Shown: in pieces, positions 32,093 to 39,998 of the stretch
Layout of the letters: each line of letters opens with the position of its first letter
How positions within the stretch are numbered: position 1 is the first letter of the stretch
DNA from: Perlucidibaca piscinae DSM 21586
Lineage (GTDB): Bacteria; Pseudomonadota; Gammaproteobacteria; Pseudomonadales; Moraxellaceae
DNA: 64,000 bases
Assembly (NCBI RefSeq): GCF_000420045.1
Contig: NZ_ATUE01000005.1
Coordinates: 248,001-312,000, forward strand
Direction: 5' to 3'
The notes under the pieces: generated by a model
What the model saw: the letters and a program-made list of their open reading frames with translations, nothing else
What the model was told of the DNA's origin: nothing
Databases searched by the model: none
Made by a program: the position numbers and the translations under genes

Positions 32093-33094
32093 ATGCGCCA
32101 CGAGTTACCCAGCCCGCACCCGACCGTCCTGAAGCGTGCCGAAAGCCTGCCGCTGTCATTCTGGCAGCACCTGGGCGATCCGCTGGCCGACCTGCTCTGC
32201 ACCATCTATCCCGTGGCGGCAGCGGACACGCTGCAGGCGCTGATCTGCTACGAAGCCAGCCAAGGGCAGCCGCTGTGCCAGCAGTTTCTGGCGCAAGGCG
32301 AGCTGCAGCCGACACATTGGCAGGATGCCCGCTACCAGCCCGCCCTGCAGGCCTGGCTGCAGTTCGCGCAGCAGCAGTCGTTGCAGGTGCGCTGGGCCTG
32401 GCAGCTGGGTGTCGGCCTGCGCTGCCTGAGCCAGACGCGCTGGCAGGCCGTGTGGAGCGTGCAGGGCATCACCGAGTTCCTGCGCGGGCTCGACGAGCTG
32501 CTGCTGGCGCCGACGCTGCCCGCCACCGGCGAGCTGCAGCGCCTGCGCCTGCAGTGGGCCCTGTGGCGACTGCAGGCAGAAGAATCGAATGGCTTCTCCC
32601 CCATCAACGGCGTGGCTTGCGCGCAGACCGACATTGCCGGCCTGCTGCATGACATCGCCGAAATCCTGCCCGCCAGCTGCGCCGCGCTGGGAGTCCCTCT
32701 GTCCGGCCTGCAGCATCAGGGCCTGCGCCACTGGTGCGCCGGCCTGATGCAGAAACTGGGGCTGGAGGCGCATCTGGTGGCGAACACGCCGGACGAGGCC
32801 CTGGCGCTGCACGCCGTGCTGTCAGGTCCGGCAGACGCCGCTGCGGGCACCGCCGTGACGGCCTGGCTGGATGCCATCGCAGCGCGTGATCCGCTGCCTG
32901 CTGCGCGTCGACGCCTGCATGCCCTGTGTCGCAGCGTGCTGCCTGACGAGGCCGCCGACGCGCTGGGCATCGACAATGATCGCCTGGCCAGCCTCTGGCA
33001 ACGCGCCGGCAGCTGGGTCAGGAAACGCAGCAGCAGCCTGGGCAGCGGTGCATCCGGCTGGCAGCAGCTCCAGCATCATCTGCTGGCACGCTGA
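32093..33094 (+). CDS. Unrecognised 333-residue protein downstream of ilvA
   Basis: I do not recognise this family. It is rich in Leu, Gln, Trp and Ala, has no signal peptide and no membrane helix, and appears all-helical (WQHLGDPLADLLCTIYPVAAADTLQAL, LQRLRLQWALWRLQAEESN, LAGLLHD-type AGLLHDIAEILPASC). One stretch, TDIAGLLHDIAEIL, contains an HD pair, but the rest of an HD metal site is not evident. The C-terminus is basic (WVRKRSSSLG). It has the G+C character of its neighbours, uses GAGGTCAGG as ribosome site and is probably co-transcribed with ilvA; a hairpin follows it. Confidence 0.7.
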   Translation: MRHELPSPHPTVLKRAESLPLSFWQHLGDPLADLLCTIYPVAAADTLQALICYEASQGQPLCQQFLAQGELQPTHWQDARYQPALQAWLQFAQQQSLQVRWAWQLGVGLRCLSQTRWQAVWSVQGITEFLRGLDELLLAPTLPATGELQRLRLQWALWRLQAEESNGFSPINGVACAQTDIAGLLHDIAEILPASCAALGVPLSGLQHQGLRHWCAGLMQKLGLEAHLVANTPDEALALHAVLSGPADAAAGTAVTAWLDAIAARDPLPAARRRLHALCRSVLPDEAADALGIDNDRLASLWQRAGSWVRKRSSSLGSGASGWQQLQHHLLAR

Positions 33095-33107
33095 GAAACT
33101 TGCCATT

Positions 33108-33137
33108 GCCTAATGTCACATTGTTCATTAGGCTTTT
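33108..33137 (+). terminator. Hairpin with T-run after the 333-residue gene
   Basis: 8-bp stem GCCTAATG / CATTAGGC with a 10-nt loop, followed by TTTT (33134-33137). The low G+C makes it a modest terminator; because it lies just upstream of the monooxygenase gene, a repressor-type operator is the alternative. Confidence 0.55.
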
Positions 33138-33161
33138 CGCGTTCTTTCACGAGACCTGATC

Positions 33162-34652
33162 ATGGCCAAGAAAAAAGCAGCGGCAACCGACCTTCCCGAG
33201 CCCGCGACCCATCACGACGTCGTCATCGTCGGCACCGGTTTCTCCGGACTCGGCATGGGCATCTTCCTGAAGAAGGCCGGTCGTCATGACTTCCTGATCC
33301 TGGAAAAGGCCGGCGACATCGGCGGCACCTGGCGTGACAACGACTATCCGGGCGCTGCCTGTGACGTGCCCTCGCACATGTACTCGTTCTCGTTCGAGCA
33401 GAATCCGGACTGGTCGCGCATGTATTCCGGCCAGGCCGAAATTCTCGCCTACATGAAGGGCTGCGCCGACAAGTACGATCTGATGCCGCACGTACGCTGC
33501 AATCAGGAGCTGCTGGAGGCGCGCTGGGATGACGCCGAACAGCGCTGGCACCTGCGCACCGGCAGCGGTCACCGCTATACCGCACGCGTGCTGGTGTCCG
33601 GCATTGGCGGCCTGAGCCGCCCGGCCCTGCCCAAGGTCAACGGCCTCGACCAGTTCGAGGGTACCGTGTTCCACTCGGCACGCTGGAATCATGACTACGA
33701 CCTGCGCGGCAAGCGCGTGGCCGTGATCGGTACCGGCGCCAGCGCCATCCAGTTCGTGCCCGAGATCGCTCCCAAGGTCGACAAGCTGGTGCTGTTCCAG
33801 CGCACTGCACCGTGGCTGGTGCCGAAGCCGGATGGCCAGCTGCCGGAGGCTCTGAAGACCGCCTTCCGCAAGATCCCGGGCGTGCAGACGCTGTTCCGCA
33901 ACAGCATCTACTGGCAGGCCGAGGCCTTCGGTGTCGGCTTCATCAACCCCAAGCTGATGGCGCCGATCGAGAAGCTCAGCCGCTTCCATCTCGAGCGCCA
34001 GATCACCGATCCGGCGCTGCGCGCCAAGCTGACGCCGAACTACACCATCGGCTGCAAGCGCGTGCTGTTCACCAACAACTACTACCCGGCACTGGCGCGT
34101 GACAATGTCGAGGTGGTGGCTGCCGGCGTCAAGGAAGTGCGTGCGCACAGCGTCATCGCCTCGGATGGCAGCGAGCATGACGTCGACGCCATCATCTGCG
34201 GCACCGGCTTCGATGTCGCCGACCCGCTGGGCCCGCTCAACATCATCGACGGCAGCGGCACCCCCGTGCCGCATGACGGCAGCATGCAGGCCTATCTGGG
34301 CATCACCCTGAAGCACCTGCCCAACCTATTCATGCTGCTGGGTCCGAACACGGCCCTGGGTCACAACTCGATCATTTTCATGATCGAGTCGCAGATCAAC
34401 TACGTCATGCAGTGCCTGGACGAGATGGATCGCCGCCAGGCCGCCAGCATGCTGGTCAAGGACTCGGCCGTCGAAAGCTACAACGCGCGCATCCAGGCCT
34501 CGCTGAAGAAGATGGTGTGGAGCGCCGGCGGCTGCAAGAGCTGGTACATCAACGACAAGGGCGAGAACTTCACGATCTGGCCCGGCTTCACCTGGAAATA
34601 CTGGCTGAAGACCCGCAAGCCGGACTTCCGCAAGATGCAGTTCAAGAACTGA
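33162..34652 (+). CDS. Flavin-containing Baeyer-Villiger-type monooxygenase
   Basis: 496 residues. The FAD-binding fold is HHDVVIVGTGFSGLGMGIFLKKAG (GxGxxG at 24-29), then DIGGTWRDNDYPGAACDVPSHMYSFSF. The type I BVMO fingerprint is recognisable as FEGTVFHSARWN (FxGxxxHxxxW). The NADPH-binding fold is RVAVIGTGASAIQFVPEIA. A short basic lead (MAKKKAAATD) precedes the FAD fold. Such enzymes insert oxygen into ketones (steroids, cyclic or aryl ketones) or oxidise heteroatoms; the substrate is unknown. It is monocistronic, with hairpins on both sides. Confidence 0.92.
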   Translation: MAKKKAAATDLPEPATHHDVVIVGTGFSGLGMGIFLKKAGRHDFLILEKAGDIGGTWRDNDYPGAACDVPSHMYSFSFEQNPDWSRMYSGQAEILAYMKGCADKYDLMPHVRCNQELLEARWDDAEQRWHLRTGSGHRYTARVLVSGIGGLSRPALPKVNGLDQFEGTVFHSARWNHDYDLRGKRVAVIGTGASAIQFVPEIAPKVDKLVLFQRTAPWLVPKPDGQLPEALKTAFRKIPGVQTLFRNSIYWQAEAFGVGFINPKLMAPIEKLSRFHLERQITDPALRAKLTPNYTIGCKRVLFTNNYYPALARDNVEVVAAGVKEVRAHSVIASDGSEHDVDAIICGTGFDVADPLGPLNIIDGSGTPVPHDGSMQAYLGITLKHLPNLFMLLGPNTALGHNSIIFMIESQINYVMQCLDEMDRRQAASMLVKDSAVESYNARIQASLKKMVWSAGGCKSWYINDKGENFTIWPGFTWKYWLKTRKPDFRKMQFKN

Positions 34653-34668
34653 CACGCAACCGCTGCAT

Positions 34669-34701
34669 GACGAAGGGGCCTGACTGGCCCCTTCGTCGTT
34701 T
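34669..34701. terminator. Terminator between the monooxygenase and the response regulator
   Basis: A perfect 12-bp stem (GACGAAGGGGCC with GGCCCCTTCGTC, loop TGACT) followed by GTTT. It lies between convergent genes. On the plus strand the T-run is short. Confidence 0.75.
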
Positions 34702-34722
34702 CAGGACGCGCGCGGACCGGTT

Positions 34723-35925
34723 TCAGGCACCCTGGCCGTCCTTGCTCCCGATCAGCAGTGCTGACGGCGCCAGCCCGGAAAACCCGGCAGGAATCAGCAC
34801 CGCCAGCCGTGCATTAGCGAGCTCCGGACAGGCCGCCAGCAGTCGTTCCACAAAGCTGTCATTGACCTGGTAGCCGGCCGGCGCCAGCAACTGGCCGCCA
34901 CGGGTGTGCACCGGCTGCATCAGCACCATGCCGGGACGCAGCAGTTCCACCGCCAGCTGCACCTGGCGCGACAGATCCGCCTGCGGCCCCAGCACCTGGC
35001 GCAAGGCGGCCAGCAGCTCCGCTGTCGCCTCGGGCATGGCAGCCAGCTGCTCAAGCGCCGTCAGCACCGGAAGCCCGGCAGCCTCCAGACGCACGTAGCG
35101 CCGTACCATGCGGATCAGCCCCGCCTGCTCGATCAGGATTTCCGGCGGCTCCCGCACCTGATGCCCGGCCAGCGCCGGCTCGATCAGACCGAGCAGCTGA
35201 CGCACCGGATCGATGCGCGGCACCGGGAGCAGCAGCTGCCAGGTACGCGCCTGCGCCCGTGCCACCTCGAGCTGCTCCTGCAGACTCAGCGTCAGGCCGA
35301 GCAGCACCTTCTCCTGCAGCGACGGCGCCAGACTGACCAGGCCAAGATTGGCCAGCATGGTCGCCATTTCCGCCGCCCATCCCGCTTCGTGGCGACACTC
35401 GGCGCTGACGCGCTGCACCAGATCGACCATGCGCTGTGCCTGGCCGAAACTGGCCGGACTGGCCATGGCGAGTGCATCGACCAGCGCCTGCATGCAGCCC
35501 TTGATGGTCTGTTCCAGCAGCTCGCGCTCAGCATGAATGAGCCGATGCTGCTCGATGCCGTCACGCACCGCCTGCTGCAGCTCCTCGCGCGGACATGGCT
35601 TGGTCAGGAAGCGGAAGATGCGCCCCTGGTTCACCGCACGCATCGCGGCCTCGATGTCGCTGTAACCGGTGAGCAGGATGCGCGCCGCCGTCGGACAGCG
35701 CTGCCGGCACTGCAGCAGCACCGCATCACCGGTCATGCCGGGCATGCGCATGTCGCAGACCACCACCGCCAGCCGGTCCAGCAATGGCAGCTGCGCCAGT
35801 GCCGCTTCGCCGCCACGCGCGACATGCACCTCGCCGAGCTGACGCAGGGACAGCTGCAGGCCGGCAAGCACGTCCGCGTCGTCGTCCACGCAGAGGATCT
35901 GCCATGCCGGGCCTGACGGACTCAT
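34723..35925 (-). CDS. Response regulator with degenerate HD-GYP-like output domain
   Basis: 400 residues. The receiver domain is intact (ILCVDDDADVL, phosphoacceptor D58 in VVCDMRMPGMTG, LLTGYSD, FLTKPC). The output region (about residues 160-400) follows the layout of HD-GYP regulators, but the expected LLHDIGK motif reads MLANLGLVSLAP, so the metal-binding His-Asp is lost and no GYP is seen; c-di-GMP hydrolysis is unlikely. The C-terminal LRPGMVLMQPVHTRGGQLLAPAGYQVNDSFVERL is characteristic of this architecture. It overlaps the kinase stop as ATGA. Confidence 0.85.
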   Translation of the reverse strand: MSPSGPAWQILCVDDDADVLAGLQLSLRQLGEVHVARGGEAALAQLPLLDRLAVVVCDMRMPGMTGDAVLLQCRQRCPTAARILLTGYSDIEAAMRAVNQGRIFRFLTKPCPREELQQAVRDGIEQHRLIHAERELLEQTIKGCMQALVDALAMASPASFGQAQRMVDLVQRVSAECRHEAGWAAEMATMLANLGLVSLAPSLQEKVLLGLTLSLQEQLEVARAQARTWQLLLPVPRIDPVRQLLGLIEPALAGHQVREPPEILIEQAGLIRMVRRYVRLEAAGLPVLTALEQLAAMPEATAELLAALRQVLGPQADLSRQVQLAVELLRPGMVLMQPVHTRGGQLLAPAGYQVNDSFVERLLAACPELANARLAVLIPAGFSGLAPSALLIGSKDGQGA

Positions 35926-37214
35926 GCCGCCGTCTCCGCTACCGGCAACTCGATCACGAAGCGGCTGCCACCCTCGGCACGCGGCTCGCACCAGAGCGCG
36001 CCGCCATGCTGCTCGACAATCAGGGCCCGGCTGATGGCGAGTCCCTGCCCGGTACCCTGACCGACGGGCTTGGTGGTGAAGAAGGGATCGAAGATGCGAT
36101 GTCGGATGCTGTCATCAATGCCGCAGCCATCGTCACTGACACTCAGCTGCACGCACCGGCCATCCTTGATGCCGCGCAGGGACAGCGTCACGCAACCATG
36201 CCCGGGCTGTTGCCGCTGACGCTCGGCAATGGCATGCGCGGCGTTGGTGAGCAGGTTGATCAGCACCTGTACCAGCAGATCGCGGCGACAGCTCACCAGC
36301 GGCACCGGCTCCAGCGCCAGCACCACCTCGGCGACCTGGCGCAGATCATGCGCGGTCATGGTCAGCGCCTGACGCAGCAGCAGACTCAGGTCCTCGGGCA
36401 CCGCGACCTCGCTGGGATGGGCAAAGCTGCGCAGGCTGTTGACGATGTCACGCACCCGGCGCACGCCATCATGGCTGCGCTGCAGGGCCAGCGGCAGGTG
36501 CTGCTGCATGAAGTCGGCATCGAGCCGGCTCAAGGCCTGCGACAGAGCGCCATCAGGTCGTGCCTCCTGACGCGCCAGCGCCAGCACGGTGAGCAGCTCG
36601 GTGCAGCTGTCATCGATGAAGCCGAGGTTGTCGGAGAGAAACTGCAGCGGCGTGTTGATCTCGTGCGCCATGCCGGCCGCCAGACTGCCCATGGCCTCCA
36701 GCTTCTGCGCCTGGCGCAGCTGCAGCTCCATCTGCCGACGCTCGCGCAGGTCAATGCCGACCAGCACATACTGGCTCTGGCCATCACTGTTCTGTTCCTG
36801 CGCCATCGACAGCAGCACCGGGACCCACTCACCGTCATACTGGCGGAAGCGCGTTTCCACGTTGATGGCGCCATCCGGATGGGCGGCAACGCGCAGCAAC
36901 AGCTCAGGGGCATCCGGCAGCAGCTCGACCAGCGGCCTGCCCGGCAAGGCTCGGCACTGGATGCCGAGCAGACGCCCGGCCTGTTCGTTGGCGTGGCGCA
37001 CCTGCTGGCGAGCATCGACCACCAGCCACAACCCCGGCAAGGGACTGCGCAGACCGCTGATGCGGGCATAGGCCTGATCCAGCGCCTGCGTCTGCTGCGC
37101 ATCCTGCCCCGGCTCGACCGCCAGCGCATGCTCGAACAGCGCCACCTGCTGCTGCAGGAGCGCCTGGGCATGCTCGTCCTCGGAAAGGACATGCGCAGGT
37201 GACAGGTCAGCCAT
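35922..37214 (-). CDS. Cytosolic PAS sensor histidine kinase
   Basis: 430 residues, no membrane helix. An N-terminal helical region (30-55) is followed by a PAS domain (GLWLVVDARQQVRHANEQAGRLLGI ... VETRFRQYDGEWVPVLLSM), the phosphoacceptor H184 in GSLAAGMAHEINTPLQFLSDN, a long helical insertion, and an ATPase domain with LINLLTNAAHAI (N box), SDDGCGIDDSI, FDPFFTTKPVGQGTGQGLAISRALI. The signal is unknown. It is the first gene of a two-gene operon with the HD-like regulator, an obvious cognate pair. Confidence 0.92.
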   Translation of the reverse strand: MADLSPAHVLSEDEHAQALLQQQVALFEHALAVEPGQDAQQTQALDQAYARISGLRSPLPGLWLVVDARQQVRHANEQAGRLLGIQCRALPGRPLVELLPDAPELLLRVAAHPDGAINVETRFRQYDGEWVPVLLSMAQEQNSDGQSQYVLVGIDLRERRQMELQLRQAQKLEAMGSLAAGMAHEINTPLQFLSDNLGFIDDSCTELLTVLALARQEARPDGALSQALSRLDADFMQQHLPLALQRSHDGVRRVRDIVNSLRSFAHPSEVAVPEDLSLLLRQALTMTAHDLRQVAEVVLALEPVPLVSCRRDLLVQVLINLLTNAAHAIAERQRQQPGHGCVTLSLRGIKDGRCVQLSVSDDGCGIDDSIRHRIFDPFFTTKPVGQGTGQGLAISRALIVEQHGGALWCEPRAEGGSRFVIELPVAETAA

Positions 37215-37279
37215 CACGGCACCCGGGAAGCGAGGGATCTATGCCCTTATCGACCCGGATGCCGGTTTCTTGAGCAGCC

Positions 37280-38476
37280 TCAGACCGGCAGCACGCGTGC
37301 GAACACCGACTTCAGGTATTCGGTCTCGGGAATGGCCGGGTGAATCGGGTGGTCGGCACCCTGATGACCGTGGTGGACGATCTGTGCCGTGCGATCAATG
37401 TGGCGGGCACTGGCGCGCAGGACATCGACCAGCTCCTCGCGGGCCAGGTGCATGGAGCAGGAGCCGGACACCAGCAGCCCGTCACGGGACAGCAGTCGCA
37501 TGGCCAGCTCGTTGGCACGACGGTAAGCCTGCAGACCGGCCTTGTGATCCTTGCGGCGGGTGATGAACGCCGGCGGATCCATGATCACGACATCAAAGCG
37601 CTCACCTTCCTGCTTGAGCGCCTGCAGGGCCTCGAAAGCGTCTCCCTGCAGGGTGTGCAGGCGATCCTCGACGCCATTCAGGGCGGCATTGCGCATGACC
37701 TGGTCAAGCGCCTTCTCGGAGGCATCCACGCAGTGCACTTCGGCTGCGCCGAAGGCGGCAGCCTGAACGCCCCAGCCGCCAATGTAGGAGAACACGTCGA
37801 GCACGCGCTTGCCGGTCACCAGCCCCTTGAGGCGGGCGCGCGCCTCGCGGTGGTCAAAGAACCAGCCGGTCTTCTGGCCGTCGAACACCGGCGCCTCGAA
37901 GGCGACGCCGTTCTCGCGCAGCGCGACACGACGCGGCACCTCGCCGAAAACCACCTCGACATACGAGTCCAGACCCTCGACCTGGCGCATCTTGCCATCG
38001 TTCTTGAGCAGGACGCCCTGCGGCTTCAGCACCTTGACCAGGGCATCGACCAGCTCGCCCTTGACGCGCTCCATGCCGGCCGTGGAGATCTGCACCACGA
38101 GGTGATCACCGAAGCGGTCCACCACCAGCCCGGGCAGCCCGTCGCTGTCACCGTAGACAAGCCGGTAGAACGGCTCCGGATACCAGGTCTCGCGCAGGCT
38201 GAGCGCGATCTGCAGACGGTGCACCAGCAGCGACACGGTGAGCGGGTGTGCCACGTCGCGATTGACCAGACGGGCACAGATCAGGGTATTCGGGTTGACG
38301 ATGACAATGCCCAGCGGCTTGCCCTTGCTGTCCTCCAGCACGGCCTGGTCACCGGGAGCGAAGGCCTTGAGCGGCGTCACCGCCGTGTCGACCTCGTTGG
38401 AATACACCCAGGCATGGCCTTCGCGCAGGCGGCGCTCTTCATTGGCCTTCAGGCGCAGGCGGGGCAGATCGGTCAT
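37280..38476 (-). CDS. rlmI: 23S rRNA m5C methyltransferase (RlmI family)
   Basis: 398 residues: an N-terminal PUA domain (LPRLRLKANEERRLREGHAWVYSNEVD), a central EEHEE domain, and a Rossmann methyltransferase with SAM motif VLDVFSYIGGWGVQAAAFGA, VDASEKAL, the catalytic DPPAFI and the Cys in VSGSCSMHLAREEL. RlmI modifies C1962 of 23S rRNA; the SCSMH active-site segment fits a 5-methylcytosine enzyme. GGAGA precedes ATG 38476. It lies between the two-component pair and the glycine cleavage operon, separated from the latter by a terminator. Confidence 0.9.
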   Translation of the reverse strand: MTDLPRLRLKANEERRLREGHAWVYSNEVDTAVTPLKAFAPGDQAVLEDSKGKPLGIVIVNPNTLICARLVNRDVAHPLTVSLLVHRLQIALSLRETWYPEPFYRLVYGDSDGLPGLVVDRFGDHLVVQISTAGMERVKGELVDALVKVLKPQGVLLKNDGKMRQVEGLDSYVEVVFGEVPRRVALRENGVAFEAPVFDGQKTGWFFDHREARARLKGLVTGKRVLDVFSYIGGWGVQAAAFGAAEVHCVDASEKALDQVMRNAALNGVEDRLHTLQGDAFEALQALKQEGERFDVVIMDPPAFITRRKDHKAGLQAYRRANELAMRLLSRDGLLVSGSCSMHLAREELVDVLRASARHIDRTAQIVHHGHQGADHPIHPAIPETEYLKSVFARVLPV

Positions 38477-38489
38477 CGCAGGTCTCCAG

Positions 38490-38514
38490 AAAAAAGCCCC
38501 CGCAAAGCGGGGGC
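38490..38514 (-). terminator. Rho-independent terminator after gcvPB
   Basis: Minus strand: GCCCCCGC / GCGGGGGC stem with TTT loop, followed by six T (38495-38490). It ends the glycine cleavage operon just before the rlmI start. Confidence 0.93.
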
Positions 38515-38534
38515 CTGAGGGGTGGTGTGGACGC

Positions 38535-39998
38535 TTACTCGGCGTCCTGTCGCCACACCAGATTGAGTTCCCGGGCCGCGCGCACGTCATCAAGACGGCG
38601 CACCGGCAGGGTGTGCGGGGCGCCCTTGACCAGCTCCGGCTCAGTGCGCGCCTCCTCGAGGATCTTCACCAGCGCATCCGCGAAGCCGTCCAGCTCGTCC
38701 GGCGACTCGGTCTCGGTGGGCTCGATCAGGAAGCACTCCGGCACCAGCAGGGGGAAGTAGGTGGTCGGAGCATGGTAGCCGTAATCGAGCAGGCGCTTGG
38801 CGATGTCCATGGCACTGACGCCCAGCTCCCTGGCTTCCCTGGCAAAGGTGATGATGAACTCGTGCGAGGCACGACGCTCCGGATAGGCGAGCTGGAAGCC
38901 CTCCTTGACCAGGCGCTGCATCAGGTAGTTGGCATTCAGCGTGGAGAACTCGCCGACCCGGTGCAGACCCTCGCGCCCCAGCGCATAGGCGTAATAGGCG
39001 GCTCGCAGCAGCACGCCGGCATTGCCCATGAAGGCCGACAGGTGGCCGATGCTCTGCGGGATGTCGTCGACGTCCAGCCAGCGGTAGCTGCCATCGGCAG
39101 CCTTGCCGGCAATCGGCGTGGGCAGGAAAGGCAGCAGGCGCTCGCCGACACCGACCGGGCCGGCGCCCGGACCGCCACCGCCATGCGGCGTGGCGAAGGT
39201 CTTGTGCAGGTTCATGTGCAACACGTCGAAGCCCATGTCACCCGGACGCACCTTGCCGAGGATGGCGTTGAGGTTGGCACCATCGTAATAGAGCAGGCCG
39301 CCGGCCGCGTGCACGGTCTCGGCGATCTGCTTGATCTGCTGCTCGAAGACGCCGCAGGTGGACGGGTTGGTCATCATCAGGCCGGCGGTCTGCGGGCCGA
39401 CAGCAGCCTTCAGTGCCTCCAGGTCGACGTCGCCGTTGGCCAGCACGGGAATCTCACGCACCTGGTAGCCGCACATCACCGCCGTCGCCGGGTTGGTGCC
39501 GTGCGCGGCGGCCGGGATCAGCATCTCGGTGCGGGCATGGTCGCCGCGCGACTCGTGATAGGCGCGGATCATGGCGACACCGGCAAATTCGCCCTGGGCA
39601 CCGGCCATCGGCGTCAGCGACACGCCCTTCATGCCGGTGACTTCGGCAAGCACGTTCTGCAGGTCGAACAGGGTGGCGAGATAGCCCTGCGAATGCGACA
39701 CCGGCGCCAGCGGATGGCGATTCAGGAAGCCCGGCAGCATGGCGGCACGGTGGGCGCCACGCGGGTTGTACTTCATGGTGCAGGAGCCCAGCGGATAGAA
39801 CTGGGTGTCGATGGCGAAGTTGCGACGCGACAGGTTGGTGTAGTGACGCACCACCTGCAGCTCGGACACCTCGGGCAGCAGCGGACGCTGCTTGCGCACC
39901 AGGGAGTCCGGCACGTCATGCAGGTCGCCGCGCTGGCGTGGCGCCTGCGAGGTGGCGCGGCGGCCTTCGGCGGAACGTTCGAAGATCAGCGTGGTCAT
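38535..39998 (-). CDS. gcvPB: Glycine dehydrogenase (decarboxylating) subunit 2, P-protein beta
   Basis: 487 residues, the PLP-bearing subunit of two-subunit P-protein. The PLP lysine is in VLHMNLHKTFATPHGGGGPGAGPVGV; other hallmarks are NFAIDTQFYPLGSCTMKYNP, ACHGTNPAT-type AAAHGTNPATAVMCGY, and TNPSTCGVFE. With GcvPA it decarboxylates glycine and loads aminomethyl onto the lipoyl arm of GcvH. Its ATG overlaps the gcvPA stop (ATGA), giving equal output. Split P-protein is uncommon among gammaproteobacteria. Confidence 0.97.
   Translation of the reverse strand: MTTLIFERSAEGRRATSQAPRQRGDLHDVPDSLVRKQRPLLPEVSELQVVRHYTNLSRRNFAIDTQFYPLGSCTMKYNPRGAHRAAMLPGFLNRHPLAPVSHSQGYLATLFDLQNVLAEVTGMKGVSLTPMAGAQGEFAGVAMIRAYHESRGDHARTEMLIPAAAHGTNPATAVMCGYQVREIPVLANGDVDLEALKAAVGPQTAGLMMTNPSTCGVFEQQIKQIAETVHAAGGLLYYDGANLNAILGKVRPGDMGFDVLHMNLHKTFATPHGGGGPGAGPVGVGERLLPFLPTPIAGKAADGSYRWLDVDDIPQSIGHLSAFMGNAGVLLRAAYYAYALGREGLHRVGEFSTLNANYLMQRLVKEGFQLAYPERRASHEFIITFAREARELGVSAMDIAKRLLDYGYHAPTTYFPLLVPECFLIEPTETESPDELDGFADALVKILEEARTEPELVKGAPHTLPVRRLDDVRAARELNLVWRQDAE

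Noticed and set aside
30212..32101. Minus-strand open frame of 629 codons covering ilvA and part of rpiA
   Set aside because: Shadow of ilvA; its last part is rpiA in a wrong frame.
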